From the NCBI GenBank assembly GCA_030447275.1, contig JAUJPF010000025.1, positions 1 to 46,305 on the forward strand: 46,305 nt of DNA, read 5' to 3'. The position numbers and the translations under genes are program-made. The stretch is from Solirubrobacteraceae bacterium. GTDB taxonomy: Bacteria; Actinomycetota; Thermoleophilia; Solirubrobacterales; Solirubrobacteraceae. A model generated the notes under the pieces. It had not been told where the DNA came from. It worked only from the letters and a program-made list of their open reading frames with translations, and did no database searches. Numbering within the stretch: position 1 is the first letter of the stretch; every line of letters starts with the position of its first letter. Positions 39,293-45,920 of the stretch are shown here, in pieces.

Positions 39293-40423
39293 ATGTCGGA
39301 CCCCATGAGGAACGGACTCCTAGCGCTGATCGCCGCCCTGCTCGCCACCGCCGCCCTCGCCGGGCCGGCCGCCGCCGCGCGCGGGCCGGCGATCGCCATC
39401 GGCGACCAGAAGGCCGACATGTTCCGCGACCCGCGCCTTGAGTGGCTGGGGATCCGCAAGGCCCGCCTCGTGGTGCCGTGGTACACGGCGTCGATCGGGA
39501 CGCCGCAGGAGATCGCGCTCGTCGACGACTGGCTCCGGGCCGCGCGGCGCAGCGGCATCGAGCCGATGGTCGGCTTCGGCCACGGCTGGATCGGCTGGAC
39601 GCGCCTGTACCTGCCGTCGGTGCGGGAGTACCGGCGCGCGGTGAAGGCGTTCCGCAAGCGCTGGCCGTGGGTGCGCACGTTCATCACATGGAACGAGGCC
39701 AACCACTGCTCGCAGCCGACGTGCCGCAACCCCGTGCGCACGGCGCGCTTCTACGACACGCTGAAGTCGCAGTGCAAGGGCTGCAAGGTCCTCGCCGCCG
39801 CGGTCCTCACCGCCGGCAACATGAGCACGTGGCTGCGGCGCTTCGAGCGCGCGGCGCGCCACCCGGCGCGGCTGTGGGGGCTGCACAACTACGGCGACGT
39901 CAACCGCCTGCGCTGGAGCGGCACGCGCACCTTCCTGCGCCGCGTGCGCGGCCAGGTGTGGATCACCGAGAGCGGCGGCGTCGTCTACCGCGCGAAGTAC
40001 GGCGGCCAGGATCCGTTTCCGGTCGGCGGGCGCCGCGCGGGGCGCGTCACGCGCTACCTGCTGCGGATGGCCAAGCGCACGCCGCGGATCAAGCGCGTCT
40101 ACCTCTACCACTGGAACGTCGACCGGCCGAAGCCGCAGTGGGACTCCGGGCTGCTCGACTGGGCCGGCCGCAGCCGCTCGGGCTTCGACGTCGTCGCCCG
40201 GGCGCTCGGGCGCGACCCGCGCCGCGCCCCCAAGCCGGCGGCGCCGCCCCCGCCCCCGCCGCCGCCACCACCCCCGCCGCCGGCGCAGGCCGATGGCGGT
40301 CAGCAGCAGGAGCCGCCGCGCAGCGAGCAGCAGCCGTCCTCCGGCGGGCAGCAGCAACAGCCGCCGCCCGAGGAGGAGGACTGCTCGATCCTGCTCCTCT
40401 GCCCGCCGATCCCGCTCGCGTAG
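39293..40423 (+). CDS. Secreted clan GH-A-like glycoside hydrolase with Pro/Gln-rich tail
   Basis: A 376-residue exported protein. Residues 1-28 are a signal peptide (LLALIAALLATAALAGPAAA, cut near AAA). The body looks like a TIM-barrel glycosidase of clan GH-A (GH39/GH5-like): acid/base Glu in FITWNEANHCSQPTC and nucleophile Glu in VWITESGGVVYRAKYGG. From about residue 315 a run of 13 prolines is followed by a Gln/Ser/Glu-rich segment and a short hydrophobic Cys-containing end (CSILLLCPPIPLA). The substrate is unknown. ATG 39293 is leaderless by prediction; ATG 39305 is an alternative. Its stop overlaps the GTG of a thioesterase remnant. Confidence 0.72.
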   Translation: MSDPMRNGLLALIAALLATAALAGPAAAARGPAIAIGDQKADMFRDPRLEWLGIRKARLVVPWYTASIGTPQEIALVDDWLRAARRSGIEPMVGFGHGWIGWTRLYLPSVREYRRAVKAFRKRWPWVRTFITWNEANHCSQPTCRNPVRTARFYDTLKSQCKGCKVLAAAVLTAGNMSTWLRRFERAARHPARLWGLHNYGDVNRLRWSGTRTFLRRVRGQVWITESGGVVYRAKYGGQDPFPVGGRRAGRVTRYLLRMAKRTPRIKRVYLYHWNVDRPKPQWDSGLLDWAGRSRSGFDVVARALGRDPRRAPKPAAPPPPPPPPPPPPPAQADGGQQQEPPRSEQQPSSGGQQQQPPPEEEDCSILLLCPPIPLA

Positions 40424-40546
40424 TGGCGCTGGAGGTCCGCACGCGCGTCGAGGTCCGCTGGCGCGACCTCGACCTCCTCGGCCATCTCAAGGATCCGGCG
40501 GGAGCGCGAGCGCCTGAACGCGGCGCTCGGCGCAGCTACGGCGTAG
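40423..40546 (+). pseudogene. Internally deleted hotdog thioesterase remnant
   Basis: GTG 40423 begins an N-terminal piece RTRVEVRWRDLDLLGHL, the classic opening of 4-hydroxybenzoyl-CoA thioesterase-type hotdog proteins (the Asp of RDLDLLGHLN is usually catalytic). After codon GHL (40488) the resemblance stops, where about 100 residues of the fold should follow. A possible C-terminal end (RRERERLNAALGAA, shifted one frame) runs to TAG 40546. So the centre of the gene appears deleted. The start overlaps the stop of the glycosidase gene and the end overlaps the PilZ gene. Seen directly: the motif and truncation; inferred: that it was once a thioesterase gene. Confidence 0.5.
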
Positions 40547-40868
40547 CGGTCAGGCGCGACAGCTCGGCCGAGTCGGCCTCGCGATCGAAGCGCTCGAACC
40601 GGACAGCGTAGGTCTGCCCGACGTGCTCGCGCAGGACGCGGCACTCGCCGCACACGTGCGTCGCCTCGTCGCAGCAGATGTCGAAGTGCAGGACCTCGTC
40701 GACGCGCAGCGGACGGTCGCTCGAGACGCGTGCGCCGCCCGTCGACAGGTCGAGCGTGCGCGCCGTGACCGGTTGGCCGTGGCCCCTCGCGCGCTCGAAC
40801 GTGACGGGGAGCCCGATCTCGACTCGCGGGGACGTCCGGCGCTGCGGCGTGGTCGTCACGGTGGCCAT
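40536..40868 (-). CDS. PilZ domain protein (probable c-di-GMP binding)
   Basis: A 110-residue single-domain PilZ protein. The two c-di-GMP contact motifs are present: RxxxR as R11-TSP-R15 in RRTSPRVEIG and DxSxxG as D40-L-S42-TG-G45 in RTLDLSTGGARVSS. The rest contains four cysteines (FDICCDEATHVCGECRVL), unusual for PilZ and suggestive of metal or redox sensitivity. No diguanylate cyclase is nearby. The ATG at 40868 follows a poor SD. Function: presumably a c-di-GMP-responsive adaptor. Confidence 0.85.
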   Translation of the reverse strand: MATVTTTPQRRTSPRVEIGLPVTFERARGHGQPVTARTLDLSTGGARVSSDRPLRVDEVLHFDICCDEATHVCGECRVLREHVGQTYAVRFERFDREADSAELSRLTATP

Positions 40869-40909
40869 CGCACCGGATGGTGTACCCGCTCGGGCCGCCG
40901 ACCGTGCAG

Positions 40910-43900
40910 CTACCGCTTCGAGATCGGCGCGTACTCGGCCATGAGCTTGCGCTCGCTGCCGTCGCTCGCGAAGCGGATCACGACGATCCCGCCCGGCTCG
41001 ACGCCGGTGACGACGCCGTCGCCGAACGCCGCGTGGACGACGTCGTCACCCATGCGGTAGTCGCCGCCACCACGTCCTCCCGCGCGGCCGCCGCGCCCGT
41101 GGCGCTCCTCGGCGCGCGCCGCCGTCGCCTGCGACGCCGCCGCCCAGGCGCCGGGACGCGAGCGGCCGGCGGCGACCGTCGGCTCCTCGCGGTCGGTCAG
41201 CTCGGCGGGGATCTCGTCGATGAAGCGGCTGCGCATCCCGAAGGTCTGGGCGCCGAAGACGTTGCGCCGGCGCGCGTAGGTCAGCGTCAGCTCGCGCTGG
41301 GCGCGCGTGACGCCGACGTAGCAGAGCCGCCGCTCCTCCTCGAGCCCTCCCTCGTCGAGCGCGCGCGAGTGCGGGAAGACGCCCTCCTCGCAGCCGATCA
41401 TGAAGACGATCGGGTACTCGAGCCCCTTCGCGTTGTGGAGCGTCATCAGCGTCACCATGCCGCCGTCGTCGCGGCGCGTGTCGGCGTCGGACTGGAGCGC
41501 GACGTGCTGGAGGAAGTCGTCGAGCGAGTCCTCGCCCTCCTCGGCCATCGCGTCGAACTCGCGCGCGCCCTCGACGAGCGCGGTGAGGTTCTCGAGGCGC
41601 CCTTCAGCCTCGATCGTCCGCTCGGCCTCGAGCGCCTCGAGGTAGCCCGCGTCGTGGAGGACGGCCTCGAGCAGGTCGCCGACCGGGACCTCGTCCTCCG
41701 CGCGCTCGCGGAGCGTGCTCATGACGTCCATGAAGCGCCCGAGCGCCTTGATCGCGGCCGTGCCGAGGCCGGGGACCGCCGCCGGGTCGGCCGCCGCCTC
41801 CCACACCGAGATCCCCTGCGTGTCCGCGTGCGAGAGCACCCGCGCCAGCGATGTCGCGCCGAGCCCGCGCTTCGGGGAGTTCGCGATGCGCGAGAACGAG
41901 ACCGCGTCCTGCGGGTTCGAGAGCAGGATCAGATAGGCGATCGCGTCCTTGATCTCGGCGCGGTCGTAGAACTTCGTCCCGCCGACCACCTGGTAGGAGA
42001 CCTCGTTGCGCACGAGCGTGTCCTCGAGGACCCGCGACTGCGCGTTGGTCCGGTAGAAGCACGCGATCTCGTTCAGGCTCGCGCCGCCGTCCACCAGCCG
42101 CGCGACCTGCCCGACCACGTACCGCGCCTCGGCGTGCTCGTCGTCGAGCTCGCGGACGGTGATCGCCGTCCCCCGCCCGAGCTCGCTCCACAGGTGCTTC
42201 GGCTTCTGCGCGCGGTTGTTCGCGATGACGGCGTTCGCCGCGTCGAGGATCGTCTGCGTCGAGCGGTAGTTCTGCTCGAGCTTGACGACGTGGGCGTCTT
42301 GGTAGTGGTGCTCGAAATCCAAGATGTTGTTCACATCGGCGCCGCGGAACGAGTAGATCGAGTTGTGGGTGACCAGGCCGCCGGCGACGAAGTTGTGGGT
42401 GGCCTCGACGTTGAGGTCGAAGACCGGCGCGTCGAGCACGACGCGTTCGACCGACTCGACCACGTCGTAGTCGCCGCTCTCCGCGAACATCACCATCCCC
42501 GGTCGCACGGACGCGGCCGGCATGAACGGCAGCGCCTTGGGCCCGAGCCGCGCCTGCGGTCGGACGACGCAAGGGGTGGCCGTCCGAATCCGCTCGACGA
42601 CGGCTGCGGCGCGCCGGAAGTCCGCGAACACCGACTCGTAGCGCCAGCTCTCCGAGCCGCGCTTCGCCGCCCGGACCTTCAGTCCGGCCGCCTCGAGCGC
42701 TGCGCGCGCCTCGGGGTCGCGACCACCCACGGCCACGAGATGCATCGGCGTCCGCGCCCGCCGGTCAGCGCACAGAGTGATCGTGACGTTCCTTCGTCGT
42801 CCCTCGTGGCTCTGGGGCACGACGTGCGGGTGATCGATCGACAAGCCGTGGTCGCGGAGCAGGCGCAGGCCGCCGCCCTCGTTGTCCACGCTCGCGAAGA
42901 CGTCGTCGATCAGCCGCTGGTCGGCGACGAGCCCGCCGTTCGCGCGGCCTCGGCGCGCGACGAACGGCAGCGTCGGGATGCGGTACCCGAGGGAAAGCTT
43001 CGCCTCGGCGGCGCGCGCCGCCACCTCCGACCCATGCACCGAGACGACCCAGGCCGCGTCCGCGTGCTCTTGCATCGCCCGCGTTCGCAGTCCGATCACG
43101 CCCGCGTTGACACCGTCGGTGTAGACGCGCGTCGTTCCGACGCGGAACCCCTTGCCGCCGCGCACCATCACGTACGTCAGGTGAAGCTGCGGCGAGAGCC
43201 CGGGCCGGAGGCCGGCGAAGTGCGTGTGCTCCGGCGTCGACACGATCCGCCGACCGCTGCGGAGGGTGATCGCCACGCCGTCGGAGCGGTGGCCGGCAAA
43301 GGTGTCGGTCACGCGTGACGGTCGGAAGTCGCCGCTGCCGTAGGACGAGAGCACCTCCTCCCCCACCCGCACGTCCTCGATCGGCTTCACCGACCCGTCG
43401 CCCATGGTCACCGGCGTCCCGGCCACGAGGCACTGCGCATCGTCTCCGACCACCGCGAGGTTGCGGTGCTGCGTGGTCAGGAGCTGGAGCCAGCGGTACT
43501 GGGCGTGGTTGGTGTCCTGGTACTCGTCGACGAGGATGTGGCGGAACGCGGTGCCGTAGCGCTCGCGGACCTCGGGGAACAGCTCGAGGACGTTGACGGC
43601 CCGGACGAGGAGGTCGTCGAAGTCCATCGCGTTCATGCGCAGCAGCTCGCGCTCGTAGAGCCCGAAGACCTCGGCGACCGTCTGCTCGAAGTACGAGCCC
43701 ATGAGCTGCTTGTAGGCGTCGGCGTCGCGGAGCTTGTTCTTCGCGTCGGAGATCTGGTTGTGGACCGCCGCCGGCGTGAAGCGCTTGGGGTCGACGCCGG
43801 CCTCGTCGAGGCAGCGCTTGACGACGCGGCGCGAGTCGGCCTGGTCGTAGATCGTGAAGCGCTTCGTGTAGCCGAGCCGCTCGGCCTCGGCGCGCAGCAT

Positions 43901-44203
43901 CCGCGCGCAGGCGGCATGGAAGGTGAGGACCCACATCGCCCGCGTCCGGCGGCCGAGCAGCCCCTCGACGCGCTCGCGCATCTCCTGCGCGGCCTTGTTG
44001 GTGAAGGTGATCGCGAGCAGCTCGTTGGCCCGCGCGCGGTTCGTGTGGTTGAGCCAGGCGATCCGGTGCGTGAGGACCCGCGTCTTGCCCGACCCGGCGC
44101 CGGCGAGGATGAGCAGCGGCCCGTCGCCGTACGTGACCGCCTCGCGCTGGGCGGGGTTCAGCCCCTCCAGGAGGCGCTCGACGTGTGCGTCGGTCGCGGA
44201 CAC
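40910..44203 (-). CDS. pcrA: DNA helicase PcrA/UvrD interrupted by an intein
   Basis: Superfamily 1A 3'-5' helicase for DNA repair and replication conflicts. The 1097-residue precursor is 740 residues of helicase plus a 357-residue intein (residues 258-614). Motifs: Q-motif LNPAQREAV, Walker A LAGAGSGKTR (33-42), Ia TFTNKAAQEMRERV, II HILVDEYQDTNHAQYRWLQL, III VVGDDAQ/SIYSFRGAD (split by the intein), IV YRSTQTILDAANAVI, V VTLMTLHNAKGLEYPIVF, VI RLCYVGVTRAQREL. The C-terminus has the Gly/Arg linker and PcrA Tudor-like end (GDDVVHAAFGDGVVTGVEPG). GTG 44203, with TATGCT 8 nt upstream (44217-44212). Helicase function depends on splicing. Confidence 0.93.
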   Translation of the reverse strand: MSATDAHVERLLEGLNPAQREAVTYGDGPLLILAGAGSGKTRVLTHRIAWLNHTNRARANELLAITFTNKAAQEMRERVEGLLGRRTRAMWVLTFHAACARMLRAEAERLGYTKRFTIYDQADSRRVVKRCLDEAGVDPKRFTPAAVHNQISDAKNKLRDADAYKQLMGSYFEQTVAEVFGLYERELLRMNAMDFDDLLVRAVNVLELFPEVRERYGTAFRHILVDEYQDTNHAQYRWLQLLTTQHRNLAVVGDDAQCLVAGTPVTMGDGSVKPIEDVRVGEEVLSSYGSGDFRPSRVTDTFAGHRSDGVAITLRSGRRIVSTPEHTHFAGLRPGLSPQLHLTYVMVRGGKGFRVGTTRVYTDGVNAGVIGLRTRAMQEHADAAWVVSVHGSEVAARAAEAKLSLGYRIPTLPFVARRGRANGGLVADQRLIDDVFASVDNEGGGLRLLRDHGLSIDHPHVVPQSHEGRRRNVTITLCADRRARTPMHLVAVGGRDPEARAALEAAGLKVRAAKRGSESWRYESVFADFRRAAAVVERIRTATPCVVRPQARLGPKALPFMPAASVRPGMVMFAESGDYDVVESVERVVLDAPVFDLNVEATHNFVAGGLVTHNSIYSFRGADVNNILDFEHHYQDAHVVKLEQNYRSTQTILDAANAVIANNRAQKPKHLWSELGRGTAITVRELDDEHAEARYVVGQVARLVDGGASLNEIACFYRTNAQSRVLEDTLVRNEVSYQVVGGTKFYDRAEIKDAIAYLILLSNPQDAVSFSRIANSPKRGLGATSLARVLSHADTQGISVWEAAADPAAVPGLGTAAIKALGRFMDVMSTLRERAEDEVPVGDLLEAVLHDAGYLEALEAERTIEAEGRLENLTALVEGAREFDAMAEEGEDSLDDFLQHVALQSDADTRRDDGGMVTLMTLHNAKGLEYPIVFMIGCEEGVFPHSRALDEGGLEEERRLCYVGVTRAQRELTLTYARRRNVFGAQTFGMRSRFIDEIPAELTDREEPTVAAGRSRPGAWAAASQATAARAEERHGRGGRAGGRGGGDYRMGDDVVHAAFGDGVVTGVEPGGIVVIRFASDGSERKLMAEYAPISKR
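42362..43432 (-). mobile_element. Intein in PcrA motif III
   Basis: In-frame 357-residue protein splicing element between Gln257 and a Ser of PcrA. Block A starts with Cys1 (CLVAGTPVTMGDGSVKPIED), block B is GRRIVSTPEHTHFAG with the TxxH motif, block F APVFDLNVEATHNFVAGG, block G LVTHN with the penultimate His and terminal Asn, followed by +1 Ser (SIYSFRGAD). All canonical splicing residues are present, so splicing should work. About 260 residues lie between B and F, the size of a homing-endonuclease insert, but no clear LAGLIDADG pair is seen; phrases such as RYRIPTLPF-like GYRIPTLPFVARRGRANGG and IDDVFASVDNEGGG resemble inserts of other helicase inteins as I recall them. The insertion point is in the most conserved motif, typical of inteins. 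Confidence 0.93.
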
Positions 44204-44211
44204 CGGCCCCG

Positions 44212-44217
44212 AGCATA
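44212..44217 (-). promoter_or_regulatory. -10-like box of pcrA
   Basis: TATGCT on the minus strand, with an 8-nt spacer to the GTG at 44203 and no SD. It lies in the 30-nt gap after the GNAT remnant and predicts a leaderless pcrA transcript. Confidence 0.4.
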
Positions 44218-44233
44218 TGAGTGCGAGCGGCGG

Positions 44234-44486
44234 TCAGCGGGGGTCGCGCCACATGAGCCAGAGCGTCGGCCCGCGGGGGAACCGCATCTCCTCCGTCACC
44301 CGGAGCCGTGGCGCCCGTAGAAGTCGAGGTTGCGCTCCTTCGAGCTCTCCAGATAGGCGGGAACGCCCTCGCGATCGCCGCGCTCGATCATCGGCGCCAT
44401 CAGCTCCGAGCCGAGCCCGCGGCCCTGCGCATCCGGCTCGACGCCGAGGGTCGACAGGCATCCGCGGCCGTCGCGATCCGCACCAC
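44234..44486 (-). pseudogene. Internally deleted GNAT acetyltransferase remnant
   Basis: The GTG GTG start (44486) gives VVRIATAADA, a normal GNAT opening. About 10 codons later, in another frame, the sequence jumps to the acetyl-CoA-binding part LSTLGVEPDAQGRGLGSELM with GVPAYLESSKERNLDFYGRH. One base is missing near 44300, after which VTEEMRFPRGPTLWLMWRDP finishes the protein at 44234. About 90-100 central residues of the family are absent. The -10-like TAGGGT 8 nt before the start is intact. So both ends and the promoter remain while the centre is lost. Confidence 0.65.
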
Positions 44487-44510
44487 GCGGCGGGACCCTA
44501 CCCTGCGCCG
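44487..44510. promoter_or_regulatory. Compact divergent promoter, GNAT remnant / queuosine-salvage gene
   Basis: Minus-strand TAGGGT (44500-44495) is 8 nt from the GTG at 44486 and plus-strand TACCCT (44499-44504) is 6 nt from the GTG at 44511. The boxes share TA at 44499-44500, as at menE/menB. The gap is 24 bp and has no SD. Confidence 0.5.
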
Positions 44511-45395
44511 GTGGCCACGCTCTCCGACGAGGTTCGCGCCCACTGCGCGCGCGTCGCGCAGGACGCACGCTGGGTGCGGATCGACCTCGACCGCGCGCGG
44601 GAGGTCGAGCCCGGCCCGCCGCCGCAACTCGACCCCGAACGCCACTTCCTCGAGGGATCGCGCGCCGCCGTCGTCGCCTACCTGCTGACGCTCACCGCGA
44701 TCAACTTCGGCTCGGGCTGGTTCCCGGCGCTGCGCAAGCGCGTCGTCGACGGCAAGCCGGTCTCGGGCTACTTCACGGTCGCCATGGGCCTCACCGACCG
44801 CTTCCGCGCGCGCGGGCCGTGGTCGAACGAGCAGCTGCGCACGCTGACGACCGAGGACATCGGCGCGGTCCTCGGGCAGACGCCGGCGCACGAGTTGATG
44901 GCGCTCTACGCCCAGGCGCTCCGCCAGCTCGGGACGTTCCTGGGCGAGCACACGCCGATCCAGCTCGTCGACGGCGCGCAGGGCTCGGCGCAGCGCCTGG
45001 CGCGCGCGGTGGCCCGTATGAGCATGTGGAACGACGCCGGCTTCTACAAGCGCGCGCAGATCCTGCCCAACGACCTGGCCCTCGGCGGCGTGGCCGAGTT
45101 CGCCGACCTCGACACGCTGACGATCTTCGCCGACAACCTCGTCCCCCACGTCCTGCGCTGCGACGGCGTCCTCGTCTACGACGACGCGCTCGCCGCGGCG
45201 ATCGACGGCGAGGAGCTGCTCACGAACGCCGCGCAGGAGCGCGAGATCCGCGCGTGCGCCGTCCACGCGTGCGTTGAGATCGCTCGCCGGCTCGGGGTCC
45301 CGGAGCGCACGCTCGACATGTGGCTGTGGAACCGCGGTCAGGAGCCCGACTACAAGGCGCGGCCGCGCCACCGCGCGCGGACGGTCTTCTACTAG
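44511..45395 (+). CDS. Queuosine-salvage protein (DUF2419/Qng1-like)
   Basis: A 294-residue protein resembling the DUF2419 family, which in eukaryotes hydrolyses queuosine 5'-phosphate to release queuine. Landmarks: HFLEGSRAAVVAYLLTLTAI followed by NFGSGWFPALRKR, VSGYFTVAMGLTDRF, IFADNLVPHVLRCDGVLVYD and the C-terminal MWLWNRGQEPDYKARPRHRA with TVFY at the end. Catalytic Asp residues would be in DNLVPHVLR/VYDDAL. GTG 44511 with TACCCT 6 nt upstream (leaderless). No queuosine synthesis gene is nearby. The family match is from memory of conserved phrases and not from a search. Its stop shares CTAG (45392-45395) with the MlaE remnant. Confidence 0.7.
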   Translation: MATLSDEVRAHCARVAQDARWVRIDLDRAREVEPGPPPQLDPERHFLEGSRAAVVAYLLTLTAINFGSGWFPALRKRVVDGKPVSGYFTVAMGLTDRFRARGPWSNEQLRTLTTEDIGAVLGQTPAHELMALYAQALRQLGTFLGEHTPIQLVDGAQGSAQRLARAVARMSMWNDAGFYKRAQILPNDLALGGVAEFADLDTLTIFADNLVPHVLRCDGVLVYDDALAAAIDGEELLTNAAQEREIRACAVHACVEIARRLGVPERTLDMWLWNRGQEPDYKARPRHRARTVFY

Positions 45396-45810
45396 CGGAG
45401 CGTCTGGAGCTCGGGGTGCGTCGCCAGCAGCGTCTGGGTGAAGACGTAGTTGAACGCCGCGACGCCCATGAGCGAGATGACGACGGCCTGGTTGACCGCT
45501 CGGCCGACACCCTCCGCGCCGCCGGACGCGGTCATGCCCTTGTAGCAGCAGACGATCGCCACGATCGCGCCGAAGCCCGTGCACTTCAGGACCGAGCCCC
45601 AGAGGTCCGTGGTGGAGGCGTTCGTGAAGAACGTCGCCCAGAACGGCCCGAGCGGGGCGCTGTTGACGATCGTGGCCAGCACGCCGGCGAAGATGCCGAA
45701 CAGCAGCGCGTAGATGTCGAAGAGCCCGGTGATGAGCATGAGCGCGAGGAAGCGCGGGACGACCAGGTTCTTGACCGGGTCGACGCCGAGGACCTGCAGC
45801 GCGTGCTCGA
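45392..45810 (-). pseudogene. MlaE/YrbE-type permease, N-terminus missing
   Basis: The C-terminal half of an MlaE-family permease (phospholipid or Mce-type ABC system): VLGVDPVKNLVVPRFLALML (about 45795-45735), FDIYALLFGIFAGVLATIVN, GSVLKCTGFGAIVAIVCCYK and TASGGAEGVGRAVNQAVVIS are highly characteristic. Upstream of about 45,800 the expected ~120 N-terminal residues are absent; a frame remains open towards cysE but reads as Arg/Ala/Val-rich low-complexity sequence without an ATG, GTG or TTG. It is therefore truncated, or the assembly joins two loci here. ATG 45739 would give only 115 residues. Partner ATPase and Mce genes are not in the window. Confidence 0.7.
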
Positions 45811-45920
45811 CGGCGACGACGAGCGCGGCGGCGACGACGACGATGCCCCGACCGAGGCGAAGCAGCCGGCACGGGCACCGAAGCGCGCGCCGCGGCCGGG
45901 CGTGCAGCCCGCGTAGGCGC
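45811..45920. other. Low-complexity junction between MlaE remnant and cysE
   Basis: About 110 bp with repeated GAC/GCG triplets (for example 45802-45843) and no recognisable gene, promoter or hairpin. It is where MlaE similarity stops and the cysE 3' end begins, and so is the likely deletion or misassembly point. Confidence 0.4.

Noticed and set aside
40230..40290. Proline-codon run as a repeat or CRISPR-like array
   Set aside because: It is a simple CCN codon run inside a coding frame, with no spacer-repeat periodicity.
42362..43432. A fusion or separate gene inserted in pcrA
   Set aside because: Both boundaries carry exact intein splice residues and the helicase motif rejoins perfectly, so an intein explains it fully.
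45220..45510. Minus-strand frame of 96 codons crossing the end of the queuosine-salvage gene
   Set aside because: It overlaps two better supported frames and has a Ser/Arg-rich shadow composition.
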